From: Candidatus Cryptobacteroides merdipullorum
GTDB taxonomy: Bacteria > Bacteroidota > Bacteroidia > Bacteroidales > UBA932
Assembly (NCBI GenBank): GCA_018715685.1
Contig: DVLC01000055.1
Coordinates: forward strand, 1 to 36,505
Length of the DNA stretch: 36,505 nt
Direction: 5' to 3'
The notes under the pieces are model-generated. The model saw only the letters and a program-made list of their open reading frames with translations. It had not been told where the DNA came from and made no database searches. Shown here one piece after another: positions 7,248 to 18,200 of this stretch. The translations under genes were made by a program, and so were the position numbers. Position 1 is the stretch's first letter; each line of letters begins with the position of its first letter.

Positions 7248-9182
7248 ATGAACTCTCTTTTCATAAGCTCTCTCCTGCTATGCCTGCTCCCGGGCGCGAA
7301 GGAGCATGGATCCGAGGCCGCGGCCGGAATCCCCGGCGCAAGAGCGGCCGTCTACATGCCGTCGGGCTCCGACGAGGACGACATGGCCCGGCACGACAAA
7401 GCAATATCCCTTCTGGAAGCTCATCTCGTCGATTATTCGACGGTTGAAGACAAGGACTTCGGCACCGAACTGAAAGCCGGGTCGGCATGTCTCGAAGCCG
7501 GGAACGGACAGAGATTCCAGACTCTCATCGTCACCTCCGCCGACGGAATCTCCGAAAGCGCCTGGTCCGTAATCAAAGAATTCTCGGAATTCGGAGGGAA
7601 GCTTCTCTTCTGGGGAGAGAGGCCGGAGAATCTCCAGGACTGCCCCAAGGCCATATACGAATCCCTTCCCGAATGGACTCGGACGGTATATTCGGCCATG
7701 CCTGAACCGGAAATCGAAATATACGACAGAATCCCCGCGGCGAGTCTGGACTACTCAAGATTCATCCGCGACGACGAAGATCTGTTCGTGCTCAAGAACA
7801 TAAGCGACACCGACCTGACCTTCCACGCCGGTTTCGACGCCGCCGGAAAAGTGTTCCTGCTCGGGCCCGACGGCCGCGAGACCCTGATTCCGTCTACAAT
7901 GCGGGATGACAGGGCGGTCGCCGAAATCAGCATCGGAGCCGGCATGGAACTGTCCCTGGCCGTCAGGCGCAGCGAAGGCACATTCAATGTCAGGGACTTC
8001 GGAGCATGCGGCGACGGAATCTCGAAGGACACCGAAGCGATCCAGAACGCCGCGGACGCCGCCTACGCCGACGGCGGAGGAACCGTGGTGATCCCTGCCG
8101 GAACATACCTTACAGGAGCACTTTTCTTCAGAAACGGAGTGAATCTGGAAATACAGGAGGAGGCCGTGCTGGTATCCACCGTCGACTCCGACGACTTCCC
8201 GCAGATCCCCACCCGCTTCGAGGGAACCGAGAAATACTGGCGCTGCGCGCTGCTCAATTTCGACAATTCCCGCGACGTGCATGTCTACGGAGGAGGCACC
8301 ATACTCGGCCGCGGCCAGGAATGGTCAAAATACAAGAACAAGGACGGCCTCTGGGGTCGCCCGAGGATGATATGCTTCACCGACTGCCCGGGAGGCCTGA
8401 TTGAAGATCTCACGATGAAGGATCACGCCTCGTGGTGCCTGCACGTCCTCTATACCGACGGATTCACCATCGACAACCTCAACATCAGCGTCAGTTCATA
8501 CGTGCCCAGCTCCGACGGAGTCGACATCGATTCGTCCTGCAACATAAAGATGACGGATGTATACACCTATGTCACCGACGACTGTCTGTCGATCAAGAGC
8601 GGCAAGAACGAGGACGGCCGCAGGGTAGGCAGGCCCAGCATGAACATTCTCGTGCAGAACTGCAACTTCGACGGAGGGCACGGGGTGGCCATGGGAAGCG
8701 AGATCTCCGGATGCATACGGAACGTGCTCATAGAAGACTGCGTATGCGGCCCTGAGAACAGGGCTCCCGTCAGATTCAAGTCCCAGCCGTCGCGCGGAGG
8801 CGTTGTCGAGAACATCACCTTCAAGAACATGACCCTCAACGGCTGCGGAACGTTCATCGACGCCAATCTGGTATGGAGAATGGTCGAAGACTATGAACCG
8901 TTCTTCCCGAGAACCGTCCTGCGCAACATCAGGGTCATCAATGTGAGCGGCACCGCCAGAACCGTGGGAACAATCTCAGGAGACCCGGCCGCTCCGATTC
9001 CGGAAGGTACGTTCATCTTCGACGGATGCCGCATCAAGGCGGACAAGGGGCTCATGCTCTCCAATGTCGAACAGAGAAATTTCGACGGACTGGAAGTACG
9101 GCTGCCCGAAGGCGAAGATTTCCTGAACTTCCACAAAGCCGCAGCGCGCGGAATCAACTCCGGCAACAAGACAGGCCGCTGA
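7248..9182 (+). CDS. GH28 polygalacturonase-like hydrolase with an extra N-terminal domain
   Basis: The protein has 644 aa with a signal peptide (MNSLFISSLLLCLLPG), so it is exported. Residues about 35-140 look like an alpha/beta glutamine-amidotransferase-like fold (TLIVTSADG, FGGKLLFWGERPE), followed by a beta-rich stretch to about 240. The GH28 right-handed beta-helix begins at about 246 with VRDFGACGDG. Catalytic landmarks are visible: SSDGVDID (D423 and D426), TDDCLSIKSG (D444-D445), GGHGVAMGS (H478) and the substrate-binding RFK (R509-K511). GH28 enzymes hydrolyse alpha-1,4-galacturonan or rhamnogalacturonan; which one cannot be told here. MutS starts 8 bp after the stop, so the genes are probably co-transcribed. 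The hexuronate genes uxuA and SDR lie about 9 kb away. Confidence 0.9.
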   Translation: MNSLFISSLLLCLLPGAKEHGSEAAAGIPGARAAVYMPSGSDEDDMARHDKAISLLEAHLVDYSTVEDKDFGTELKAGSACLEAGNGQRFQTLIVTSADGISESAWSVIKEFSEFGGKLLFWGERPENLQDCPKAIYESLPEWTRTVYSAMPEPEIEIYDRIPAASLDYSRFIRDDEDLFVLKNISDTDLTFHAGFDAAGKVFLLGPDGRETLIPSTMRDDRAVAEISIGAGMELSLAVRRSEGTFNVRDFGACGDGISKDTEAIQNAADAAYADGGGTVVIPAGTYLTGALFFRNGVNLEIQEEAVLVSTVDSDDFPQIPTRFEGTEKYWRCALLNFDNSRDVHVYGGGTILGRGQEWSKYKNKDGLWGRPRMICFTDCPGGLIEDLTMKDHASWCLHVLYTDGFTIDNLNISVSSYVPSSDGVDIDSSCNIKMTDVYTYVTDDCLSIKSGKNEDGRRVGRPSMNILVQNCNFDGGHGVAMGSEISGCIRNVLIEDCVCGPENRAPVRFKSQPSRGGVVENITFKNMTLNGCGTFIDANLVWRMVEDYEPFFPRTVLRNIRVINVSGTARTVGTISGDPAAPIPEGTFIFDGCRIKADKGLMLSNVEQRNFDGLEVRLPEGEDFLNFHKAAARGINSGNKTGR

Positions 9183-9190
9183 ACGGACAA

Positions 9191-11785
9191 ATGGCAAAAC
9201 GAGCGGAAGACACACCCCTGCTGAAGCAGTACTTCAGCATCAAGGCGCAGCATCCGGAAGCCGTGCTGCTCTACCGGGTAGGAGATTTCTACGAGACCTA
9301 CTCCGACGACGCCGTGCTTGCGAGCAAGGTGCTGGGCATAGTGCTGACGAAGCGCTCCAACGGCGACAAGGGCAGCGTCGAGATGGCTGGATTCCCCCAC
9401 CACGCAATAGAGACCTATCTGCAGAAGCTCGTGAGGGCCGGCTACAAGGTGGCTATATGCGACCAGCTCGAAGACCCGGCATTGGTCAAGACCAAGCTCG
9501 TCAAGCGCGGCGTCACCGAGATTCTGACCCCCGGCATAGCCTTCGGCGAGAACATGCTCGACCAGAAGGAGCACAACTACCTCGCCGGACTGAACTTCGA
9601 GGGGCGTCTGTGCGGCGCGGCCCTGCTCGACGTTTCCACTGGAACCTTTCAGGTCGCCCAGGGTTCCGTCGACTATATCGCGACGCTGCTCTCATCTTTC
9701 GGTCCCAAGGAGCTGGTCGTCCAGAGAGACGTGGCCAAGGCTGTCAAGGAGAAGTTCGGAGACTACTATGTGACCTCTCTCGACGAATGGGCCTTCGTCT
9801 ACGATTCCGCGGCGGAGAAACTCCGCACCCAGCTTCAGGTCGGCAGCCTCAAGGGCTTCGGCGTGGAAAGGTTTCCGCTCGCGATATGCTCGGCAGGAGC
9901 CTTGCTCGTCTATCTCGAACAGACCCAGCATTCCGGACTCAGGAACATCTGCTCCATTTCCAGAATCGACGAGGACAAGTTCGTCTGGATGGATCAGTTC
10001 ACGATACGCAATCTTGAGATTTTCCAAAGCTCGTCAGGCAGGGACGGCGTGTCGCTCGTCGACACGATAGACCGCTGCTGCTCCCCCATGGGCTCGCGTC
10101 TGCTGCGCCAGTGGCTCTCCATGCCGATAATCGATATCCGGGAGCTCGACCGCCGCTACGACATAGTGCAGCATTTTCTCGAGAATCCGGAGAAACTCTC
10201 CGAACTTCAGCTGCATATCAGCGGCACAGGCGACCTCGAGCGCACGATCTCCCGCGTGGCGACCGGCAAGATCTTCCCTCGGGAGATGCTCCAGCTTGGC
10301 CGTTCATTGAGCCGCATGGAACCTATTCGGCAGCTCTGCTCCGGCAGCGGCGTGGACGCGCTCGACAGGCTGGCCGGCGGCATGAGGAACACCGACAGCA
10401 TATTCGGACGCATCACCGGGACTCTGGCCGAGAATCCGGCGGCGCAGATAGGCAAGGGCGACGTCATCGCCCCGGGTGTAAGCAAAGAGCTCGACGAACT
10501 CAGGGAAATCTCCCGCGGGGGCAAGGAATATCTGCTCCAGATGCAGCAGAGGGAGATGGAGCGCACCGGCATCTCGACGCTCAAGATAAGCTACAACAAT
10601 GTCTTCGGCTACTATATCGAAGTGCGCAACAGCTCCCGCGACAAGGTTCCGCCAGAGTGGGTACGCAAGCAGACACTCGTGAACGCGGAGCGATACATAA
10701 CTCCGGAACTCAAGGAATACGAGGAGAAGATCCTGGGCGCGGAAGCCACGATATACGAAACCGAAAGCAGACTCTATGCGGAGCTCATCCGAGATGTGCA
10801 ACAGTCGATACGCGACATCCAGCAGAACTGCGGAATCATCGCCGGGCTCGACGTGCTCCAGGGTTTCGCGCAGCAGGCCGCCGACAGGAACTACTGCAGA
10901 CCCGTCGTAGACAAGTCGTCATCCCTTGAAATCAAGGCCGGAAGACATCCCGTAATCGAGACTCTGATGGCGCCAGGGGAGGAATATGTGCCCAACGACA
11001 TCTGCATGGACAGCAAGAGCGACCAGATAATCATCCTGACCGGTCCGAACATGGCGGGAAAATCGGCGCTCCTGCGGCAGACCGCGCTCATAGTGCTCAT
11101 GGCGCAGTGCGGCTCCTTCGTGCCCGCCGAAAGCGCACGCATAGGCTGGTTCGACAAGATATTCACGCGTGTCGGAGCCACCGACAACATATCGCGGGGC
11201 GAGTCCACCTTCATGGTGGAGATGCTGGAGACCGCGATGATCATGCACAACCTGTCGGCGCGCTCGCTCGTGCTGCTCGACGAGATCGGCCGCGGCACCT
11301 CGACCTACGACGGAATGTCCATAGCCCGCGCCCTCGTGGAATACATCCATACTTACGGAAAGGGGGCCAAGACACTGTTCGCCACACACTACCACGAACT
11401 GAACGACCTCGAGAAGCTGTATCCGAGAGTGAAGAACTACCACATCGCAGTCAAGGAGGAGGGCAGGAACGTGATTTTCCTGCGCAGGCTGGAACCTGGA
11501 GGAGTCGCGCACAGCTTCGGAATCCATGTGGCAAGGCTCGCCGGCATGCCCCGCGAGGTCATCGAGTCGGCCGAACGCACCCTGCGCGAACTCGAAACGC
11601 GGGAAAAGCACATGGACAGCATGTCGGTCGACGAGGACGGAGGGCTGCAGCTCTCGCTCTTCCAGCTCGACGACCCCACCCTGTCTTCGATCCGCCGCGA
11701 GCTCGAAGCGGCAGACCTCAACAACATGACCCCTCTCCAGGCCTTCGACCTGCTCCGCAAGATGAAGCAGGAGGTGGGGCTGTAG
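9191..11785 (+). CDS. mutS: DNA mismatch repair protein MutS
   Basis: I chose ATG 9191 (MAKRAEDTPLLKQYF), giving 864 aa, over the ORF-track start at 9026, whose extra 55 residues are read-through of the GH28 gene in another frame. Domain I carries the mismatch-wedge motif as GDFYETY (F33-Y34-E35; family F-x-E). The ATPase has Walker A GPNMAGKSALLRQ (G618-K624), Walker B LVLLDEIGRGTSTYDG (D697-E698) and the switch THYHELNDLE. A C-terminal clamp-binding-type stretch (LQLSLFQLD) follows. The protein detects base mismatches and small loops and recruits MutL. It lies 8 bp downstream of the GH28 gene and is convergent with folA. The complete motif set suggests it is functional. Confidence 0.98.
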   Translation: MAKRAEDTPLLKQYFSIKAQHPEAVLLYRVGDFYETYSDDAVLASKVLGIVLTKRSNGDKGSVEMAGFPHHAIETYLQKLVRAGYKVAICDQLEDPALVKTKLVKRGVTEILTPGIAFGENMLDQKEHNYLAGLNFEGRLCGAALLDVSTGTFQVAQGSVDYIATLLSSFGPKELVVQRDVAKAVKEKFGDYYVTSLDEWAFVYDSAAEKLRTQLQVGSLKGFGVERFPLAICSAGALLVYLEQTQHSGLRNICSISRIDEDKFVWMDQFTIRNLEIFQSSSGRDGVSLVDTIDRCCSPMGSRLLRQWLSMPIIDIRELDRRYDIVQHFLENPEKLSELQLHISGTGDLERTISRVATGKIFPREMLQLGRSLSRMEPIRQLCSGSGVDALDRLAGGMRNTDSIFGRITGTLAENPAAQIGKGDVIAPGVSKELDELREISRGGKEYLLQMQQREMERTGISTLKISYNNVFGYYIEVRNSSRDKVPPEWVRKQTLVNAERYITPELKEYEEKILGAEATIYETESRLYAELIRDVQQSIRDIQQNCGIIAGLDVLQGFAQQAADRNYCRPVVDKSSSLEIKAGRHPVIETLMAPGEEYVPNDICMDSKSDQIIILTGPNMAGKSALLRQTALIVLMAQCGSFVPAESARIGWFDKIFTRVGATDNISRGESTFMVEMLETAMIMHNLSARSLVLLDEIGRGTSTYDGMSIARALVEYIHTYGKGAKTLFATHYHELNDLEKLYPRVKNYHIAVKEEGRNVIFLRRLEPGGVAHSFGIHVARLAGMPREVIESAERTLRELETREKHMDSMSVDEDGGLQLSLFQLDDPTLSSIRRELEAADLNNMTPLQAFDLLRKMKQEVGL

Positions 11786-11817
11786 TTCAATGCCTCATTT
11801 GGCAATTCGGCGGGATT

Positions 11818-12360
11818 TCATTCGGCTGTCCGGCTATAGACGACGAACTCGAAGCTTATTCCGCTTTTTGGGTCGGTGAAGGTTTCAGAGCAGGATTCCT
11901 CTCTCCATACATCAGTATCGATCCCGGGGAAGAAGGCGTCGGCGTCTCCGACCATCGTGTGGACACGGGTCAGATAGAGCATGTCGGCGCAGTCCAGCAG
12001 CTGGGCATAGACCTTGGCGCCGCCGATTATGAAGCAGCGCTCTTCCGCCATGACTTCATCGTCGGAAGCGGCACTTCTCATTTCCGCCAGCGCCTTCTCC
12101 GCCTCGCGGAACGCCTCCTCCGCCGACTGCACGCAGACGACTCCTTCGGGGAAATCTCCGCGGCTACGGCTCAGAACTATGTTCAGACGCCCCGGAAGCG
12201 GCTTTCCGAGCGACTCGAGGGTCGTCCGGCCCATGATCACGGGACAGCCCATGGTCACCCGCTTGAAGTACTTCAGGTCCTCGCTGATATGCCACGGCAT
12301 TCCGCCACGGACTCCGATGGCCCCGTTGTCCGCCACCGCCGCTATAATGCACTTTCTCAT
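11818..12360 (-). CDS. folA: Dihydrofolate reductase
   Basis: It encodes 180 aa and converts dihydrofolate to tetrahydrofolate with NADPH. The family motifs are in order: [20 protein letters not shown] (substrate loop), [12 protein letters not shown], the NADPH-binding [24 protein letters not shown], and the glycine pair [12 protein letters not shown]. The acidic active-site residue is the E of HISEDLKYF. Its ATG overlaps the thyA stop by 4 bp (ATGA), so the pair that makes dTMP and regenerates folate is coupled. It is the last gene of the lipoprotein-galM-thyA-folA operon and converges on mutS. Confidence 0.97.
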   Translation of the reverse strand: MRKCIIAAVADNGAIGVRGGMPWHISEDLKYFKRVTMGCPVIMGRTTLESLGKPLPGRLNIVLSRSRGDFPEGVVCVQSAEEAFREAEKALAEMRSAASDDEVMAEERCFIIGGAKVYAQLLDCADMLYLTRVHTMVGDADAFFPGIDTDVWREESCSETFTDPKSGISFEFVVYSRTAE

Positions 12361-13151
12361 ACGGCTACAGGCGCCTTTATGGCCGGCCAGGGATCATAGC
12401 CTTCGAGCGTGAAGTCCTCGTACCTGAAGTCGAACACGCTCTTCACGTCCGGATTCAGAACCATCTTCGGCAGGGGTCTCGGCTCCCTCGAAAGCTGCTC
12501 CCGGACCTGGTCGAAATGATTCAGGTAGATGTGCGTGTCCCCCGTCGTATGGATGAACTCGCCCGGCTGCAGTCCGCAGGTCTGCGCGATCATCATCGTG
12601 AGCAGAGCATACGAAGCTATATTGAAAGGCACCCCGAGGAAGGTGTCGGCACTGCGCTGGTAGAGCTGGCAGGAGAGCCTTCCGCCGGCGACATAGAACT
12701 GGAACAGGCAATGGCAGGGAGGCAGGGCCATGCTGTCGATCTCACCGGGATTCCAGGCGGTTACGAGCATCCGTCTGGAGTCGGGATGGTTGCGTATCAG
12801 CTCTATCACCTGCGACAGCTGGTCTATGCTGCGTCCGTCAGGAGCCGGCCAGCTGCGCCACTGGTGTCCGTAGACAGGGCCGAGATCTCCGTTCCCGTCG
12901 GCCCATTCGTCCCAGATCGTGACCTTGTGCTCCTGCAGCCAGCGCACGTTCGTGCTTCCGCTGATGAACCACAGCAGCTCGTAGATTATCGACTTCAGGT
13001 GCACTTTCTTGGTGGTAAGCAGAGGGAAGCCCTCGGCGAGGTCGAAGCGCATCTGATGGCCGAATATGCTCTTGGTGCCGACGCCGGTGCGGTCGGTCTT
13101 GACCACGCCGCGGTCCATTATCTCCCGCAGCAGATCCAGATACTGCTTCAT
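12357..13151 (-). CDS. thyA: Thymidylate synthase
   Basis: I chose ATG 13151 ([15 protein letters not shown]), which gives 264 aa, the same length as E. coli ThyA; the ORF-track start adds 39 residues that overlap galM. The catalytic cysteine is C146 in [12 protein letters not shown]. Other signatures are [13 protein letters not shown] (phosphate-binding Arg), [19 protein letters not shown] and [16 protein letters not shown]. The enzyme methylates dUMP to dTMP using methylene-tetrahydrofolate, giving dihydrofolate that FolA recycles. It starts 5 bp after the galM stop and overlaps folA by 4 bp. Confidence 0.98.
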   Translation of the reverse strand: MKQYLDLLREIMDRGVVKTDRTGVGTKSIFGHQMRFDLAEGFPLLTTKKVHLKSIIYELLWFISGSTNVRWLQEHKVTIWDEWADGNGDLGPVYGHQWRSWPAPDGRSIDQLSQVIELIRNHPDSRRMLVTAWNPGEIDSMALPPCHCLFQFYVAGGRLSCQLYQRSADTFLGVPFNIASYALLTMMIAQTCGLQPGEFIHTTGDTHIYLNHFDQVREQLSREPRPLPKMVLNPDVKSVFDFRYEDFTLEGYDPWPAIKAPVAV

Positions 13152-13156
13152 GCCCG

Positions 13157-14203
13157 TCAGTCTTTTACTCCGAAGTCGAAGATGATGGCTTCGTGGAAGG
13201 TCTTGCCGGGACGCAGCACCGTGCCCGGATAGTCCGGATGGTTGGGGCTGTCGGGGAAATGCTGGCATTCGAGGGCGACGGCGCAGTAGTCATGATATAT
13301 CCTGCCGCGTTTGCCGACCGGGCAGCCGTCGATCCAATTGCCGGTGTAGACCTGCACGCCGGGCTGGGTGGTGTAGACCGTAAGCGTCCTTCCGCTGTGC
13401 TTCGACCAGAGTTCGGCCGCCTCCTGGAGCTGTCCGGGCATGTAGCCGTCGATCACCCAGCAGGCATCGTAGCCCTTTCCGTACCTGAGAGCCGGGAAGT
13501 CCTTCTTTATGTCGCGGCCGAGGGTCTTGAAAGACAGGAAGTCCATCGGCGTCCCGGCCACCGGCTCGCTCGCCCCGATAGGTATCAGCGTCGGATCCGT
13601 GGGCAGGTATTCCGAAGCGTTGAGCTTAAGATAGTGACGCAGCACGCTTCCGCCTCCATTGAGGTTGAAATAGCAGTGGTTGGTGAGGTTCAGCACCGTG
13701 GGCGCGTCGGTCTTCGCGGAGAAGGTGAGCCGAAGCTCGTTCTCCTCGCTCCACTCATAGCGGGCGACGACCACGACGTTGCCCGGATAGCCCATCTCCC
13801 CGTCCCGGGACACATACTTGAACTCCACTCCTCCCTTGTGCTTGCGGGATTCCCAGACCTGGTTCTGGAAGCCTTCCGGGCCGCCGTGCAGATGGTTCGG
13901 CCCGTTGTTTACCGGCAGAGAATACTCCTTGCCGTCAAGCGAGAACTTCCCCGCGGCGATGCGGTTGGCATAGCGGCCGGGGCACTTTCCCGCGCAGGGT
14001 CCGTCCGCGAAATAGCTTTCCGGCTTTCCGTAGCCGAGCACCACGTCGGCGAGTTTTCCGTTCCTGTCGGGCACGTTCACCGAAACGATCGCCGCCCCGA
14101 CACTGCAAAGCGACACGGAAGCGCCGCTGGAATTGGTCATCGTGTACTTGTAGATGGGACGGCCGTCCGCGGTCCTGCCCCACAGTTTTCTCTTGGTTGC
14201 CAT
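13157..14203 (-). CDS. galM: Aldose 1-epimerase (galactose mutarotase)
   Basis: This 348-aa protein interconverts alpha and beta anomers of galactose or glucose. Family landmarks are visible: [14 protein letters not shown] with the substrate His, [15 protein letters not shown] with the catalytic His, [11 protein letters not shown], and [14 protein letters not shown] with the catalytic Glu. No clear signal peptide is seen ([15 protein letters not shown]), so it is probably cytoplasmic. It lies 2 bp after the lipoprotein stop and 5 bp before thyA, so its co-transcription with nucleotide genes is positional. galK is about 10 kb away, so the Leloir genes are not in one operon. Confidence 0.95.
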   Translation of the reverse strand: MATKRKLWGRTADGRPIYKYTMTNSSGASVSLCSVGAAIVSVNVPDRNGKLADVVLGYGKPESYFADGPCAGKCPGRYANRIAAGKFSLDGKEYSLPVNNGPNHLHGGPEGFQNQVWESRKHKGGVEFKYVSRDGEMGYPGNVVVVARYEWSEENELRLTFSAKTDAPTVLNLTNHCYFNLNGGGSVLRHYLKLNASEYLPTDPTLIPIGASEPVAGTPMDFLSFKTLGRDIKKDFPALRYGKGYDACWVIDGYMPGQLQEAAELWSKHSGRTLTVYTTQPGVQVYTGNWIDGCPVGKRGRIYHDYCAVALECQHFPDSPNHPDYPGTVLRPGKTFHEAIIFDFGVKD

Positions 14204-14205
14204 AA

Positions 14206-15177
14206 TTATCTGTAGTCAGTCAAATTGTCGAAAAACCTGAGCACCCTCTCGAGGGGAGCGTCCTTATAGATCACGCGCTTCTCCGCATCGAGCAGGTAGA
14301 TCGAAGGAATCGCCCTCACGAAATAGAGCTGGTCCGAGTTGATCACCTGGGCGAAGTCATAGGCGTTGATCCAGTTGTCGGGATAGATGGGCGCGTACTC
14401 CTTCCACTTTTCAATCTCTCCGTCGATGTAGATGTTGACGATCGCAAGCGTCCCGTCGGCTATCATCCCGTCAATATAGGGTCTGGACTCTATCTGCTCT
14501 ATGATCTCCCTGCAGTAGTTGCATCCTGGATTGCTGAAGAAGAGCAGAGTGTAGTCTGCGCGGACCCCGTGAAGCGAGCCGGTTCTCCCCTTAATGTCCC
14601 TGAAGCCGAAATCCGGGGCCACGCTGCCGTAAGGATTCATCCTGCACATCCTGAGCTCGAACTCGTAACCGGCGCGGCGCGCATCGTCGGTGAAGCGGGA
14701 ACCCGCCATCCCTTCGACGAAAGGCAGATAGAAATCCTCGCTGCGCAGCGGGGAGTTGGGGTCATAAAGATACTTGGAGACCAGTTCGGTCATGCGCAGA
14801 TACACCAGCGATGCGGTGTCGGCCGCCTGCTTCTCCTCGATTCTCCCGAACAGCCTGGCGACTTCGGACTGCGCCCTGTCCATCGGCAGCGCCTCCAGAA
14901 ACATTATGAAAGCGGAGATGTTCTGCTCCAGCTCCGCGTCCCCCACCCCGAGCACATGGGCCGAATCGGTCGGCCACTCCCCCTCGAAGAAACCGTCCCA
15001 GTAATGGGCGGCTATATATTCCTGACGCTCCTGCATGTCCGAAATCATCGCGGGGACGTCGGGCAGCGGGAAAGCGCGGTATGCCGGAGCCGTGACCATA
15101 CGCCGGCCTCCGCAGGAGACGAGCAGCAGCGTGCAGCCGAGGACGGCGAGAAATTTCATCTTCATACGACGAAGCAT
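14206..15177 (-). CDS. DUF5106-type lipoprotein with thioredoxin-like domain
   Basis: The ORF track starts at a TTG (15186); ATGs at 15177, 15165 and 15159 are all better. I use 15177 (323 aa), but any fits a lipoprotein signal ending in LLLVSCGG. The first two thirds are helical with YIAAHYWDGFF and SKYLYDPNSPLRSEDFYLP, typical of the DUF5106 part. The last third is a thioredoxin fold with the motif NPGCNYC (CxxC) and a cis-Pro loop as VRAIPSIYLLD. I infer an envelope-anchored disulfide or redox protein. It is the first gene of the galM-thyA-folA operon and divergent from the large exported protein at 15238. The true partner is unknown. Confidence 0.85.
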   Translation of the reverse strand: MLRRMKMKFLAVLGCTLLLVSCGGRRMVTAPAYRAFPLPDVPAMISDMQERQEYIAAHYWDGFFEGEWPTDSAHVLGVGDAELEQNISAFIMFLEALPMDRAQSEVARLFGRIEEKQAADTASLVYLRMTELVSKYLYDPNSPLRSEDFYLPFVEGMAGSRFTDDARRAGYEFELRMCRMNPYGSVAPDFGFRDIKGRTGSLHGVRADYTLLFFSNPGCNYCREIIEQIESRPYIDGMIADGTLAIVNIYIDGEIEKWKEYAPIYPDNWINAYDFAQVINSDQLYFVRAIPSIYLLDAEKRVIYKDAPLERVLRFFDNLTDYR

Positions 15178-15223
15178 TTCATTCAAAATTCAAAACAGGT
15201 TCTAAAGTTAGCCAAAATTGTGG

Positions 15224-15231
15224 TATTTTTG
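15224..15231 (+). promoter_or_regulatory. Putative -7 box TATTTTTG before the large exported protein
   Basis: TATTTTTG matches TAnnTTTG but ends only 6 bp before the ATG at 15238, which would give an almost leaderless message. No -33 element is seen. It may be chance or indicate a later start, so support is weak. Confidence 0.25.
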
Positions 15232-15237
15232 ACGGAA

Positions 15238-18200
15238 ATGCTTCGATTGAAAACAATACTGACTACCGCCGCGCTTTCCGCGGCCACGCTCGCAGGCCTT
15301 CCCGCCGCAGCCCAGTTCTATTCGCTCGGCAGCGAGCCCGCATCCGTAAGATGGAGCCAGGTCGAAACTCCGACCTACAGAATCATATATCCAGCCGGTC
15401 TGGACTCCCTTGCCCGCATCTACGCCCTGAATCTGGAGCAGGCGGCGCAGGTGGTCGGCGGCACCTCGGGGTTCCGGCCGAACGAGAGCTTCAGGAAGCG
15501 CATGCCCGTCGTCCTCCATGCGAATGCCGCATATTCCAACGGCCTGGTGGGCTGGACGCCGCGCAGGATGGAGCTCATGACCATGCCTGACCCGTTCGAT
15601 CCCGAACCTACACCATGGGAGATTCAGCTGGCGGTTCACGAGTCCCGGCACGTTTCGCAGATGCAATATTCCTCAGCCAGACCGTTCAGAGGCTGGAGGA
15701 TAGTCACCGGCGAGCTCGTCTCCGGAGCCCTCGCCGCAGTCTACTGCGGGCCGGCTTTCCTCGAAGGCGATGCAGTGGTCGCGGAAACGGCCCTGACCCA
15801 CGGAGGACGCGGACGCACAGCCGATTTTCTCGAATACTACCGCGTGAGCTTCGCCGACGGAGACTTCCGCAGCTATTGGCAGTGGAGATACGGCTCGCAG
15901 CGGCACCACACGCCCGACTACTACCGGCTCGGCTACATCACAGCCGCCGGAGTGCGCACCCTCTACGACACCCCTGACTTCACAGCGAGATACTTCAGCC
16001 GCATCAGGGAGCACGGCGGAGTCGCGATCAACAATTTCAGTAAGACCATACGCGATGTCTCCGGGAAGAAACTGCGCGAGGCGTTCACCGAAATCAGCGA
16101 CAGCCTTGCAGCCTTCTGGGCGGAAGACGAACGGCGCAGGGCTCCGTTCATGGAAAGCCGCAGGCTCACTGAACCTGACAGGCGCTATACCGAGCTCAAC
16201 GGACTCGTGTCCGACGGCGTGCGGATATTCGCCATACGCAGCGGGATGACCATTCCCGAGCAATTGGTCGGCATAAGCGGGGACGGCAAACTCGAAATTC
16301 TCGGAAACATGGGCGCAAGCAGCACCGGCCCCGAATACAGCGCCGTCACCGGAATGCTCTACTGGAGCGAATACCGCCCCGATCCGCGCTGGGAGATGCG
16401 CTCGTCTTCCGACATCCGCAGTCTCGACGCGTCAGGCCGGAGACACACCCTGACTCATGGCAGACGCTATTTCCATCCGGCGGCAGCGGAAAGCGAGGCC
16501 GTGCTCGCGGTGAGCGAATATCCCGTGGAAGGCGGCAGCGCGACCGTGGTGCTGGATGCACTCGACGGCAGGCGCATCAGGGTCTACTGGGCCCCCGACG
16601 GCATGCAGGTGCTCGAATCCTTCTGGAGCGGAGACGAACTGTACACCACGGCGCTAACCGAGGGAGGCTACGGAATCTACAGAGTCCGGGATTTCAGCTG
16701 CGTGCTCGGACCCCGGCATGTCAAGATCAAGCAACCTTGGGCGCATGAAGGCAGGATTCTTTTCACTTCCGACCTCGGCGGAGTCAACGAACTCTACTCC
16801 CTCGACCTCGCCGACGGCAGCCTCACGCAGTTGAGTTCCACCCGCTTCGGAGCAGCCGACTTCATTCTGAATTCCACGGAAGACACTCTGTACTATACTT
16901 CCCTGCTGCCCGAAGGACGCATAATCTGCAGCACTCCGACCGATTCGCTGATGCCGCGCCCCGCGGATTTCAGCCGGCTTCCCGAATATCCTTTCGCGGA
17001 GGAGCTGGCGGACGGGGAGCCAGTGAAATTGTATGAACTCGAAAGCTCCGGAAGCCACATGCTATCGGACGGCGGAAGCTCCGTATCGGACCCTCGCAGA
17101 TATTCCAAACTCGCGAATCTCTTCCGCTTCCATTCGTGGATTCCTCTTTATGTGGACTACGACGCCGTAAGCAGCCTGAGCATGTCCTCCGTCTACAGCG
17201 CCGCCTTCCTCGGAGCGACAGCTTTCTTCCAGAACGATCTCGGCGATTTCTGGGGCTCTGTCGCCTACAAGGCAGGATACGAAAGTCTTTCCGGATGGAG
17301 GCACAGCGGACATCTGAACCTGCGCTGGTCGGGATGGTACCCGGTGATCGAGGCTCATGTGGATTTCAACGACAGAGCGGCGCTGAGCTGGCGCGAATTC
17401 ACGGACGACGAGGGAAATGCTGGTCTCGGATACTCAGCATCCGCTCTTCCGCTGCTGAACGCCGGAATCAATGTCTATGTGCCTCTCGGTTTCTCCCGCG
17501 GCGGCTGGAACAGCGGAATCATCCCGGAAATCAGCGTCGCGGCCACCAACGACCATTATTTCACCTCCGACGGTTCCGTCAGATATATGAGCAGGGCAGT
17601 CGCAAGAGTGCGCGGATACATAATGGAATCCACGCCGGAATCCCGCATATACCCTCGCTGGGGCATAGGCGCCGAAGCGGGAATCAACGGAAGACCTGAA
17701 CTGCTGCGGCTGTTCTGCCCGAATTTCTACTCATATCTCTACGGCTATCTTCCCGGTGTATGGCAGACCCACGGAATCAGGCTCACGGCTATGTATGAGC
17801 GCCGCTTCGACACCGGTCCCTGCTGCGAAGCCTACATGGTCAGCGCTCCACGCGGCTTCGACACCGGCGTCAGCACCCTGCTCTCCGCCTTCCCCGACAA
17901 GATGAAGCTGAGCGCCGACTACGCGATGCCCGTGCTGCCCGTGGACTGGGACGGACTCGGACCGGTGGCGTATGTGAAGAATTTCGAGCTGACCCTGCAC
18001 GGAGACCTGAGTCTGGCTGGAAACTGGATACCGGCTGCGGACGATTCCAACAGAATCCCCACCTCAAGCCTCTACAGCGTCGGCGCCGATTTCAGCGTCC
18101 GTCTCGGAAACCTGATCTGGCTGCCATACGACACCCGGATAGGTATCTCATATAACTACAAGAGCGGCAGCCTCTTCGACACCCTGCAGTCCCTCGGCTA

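Noticed and set aside
9026-9190. N-terminal extension of MutS in the ORF track
   Set aside because: It overlaps the GH28 gene in another frame, is Arg-rich, and MutS proteins start close to the chosen MAKRAEDTP.
11786-11817. Terminator between mutS and folA
   Set aside because: Only a 4-bp tgcc/ggca pairing and no U-tract are visible; too weak to call.
11107-12399. 430-aa plus-strand ORF over the mutS 3' end and folA
   Set aside because: It covers two real genes in the wrong frame or strand; Arg/Pro/His-rich with no motif.
13193-14215. 340-aa plus-strand ORF antisense to galM
   Set aside because: Shadow of a GC-rich gene; galM has all catalytic motifs on the other strand.
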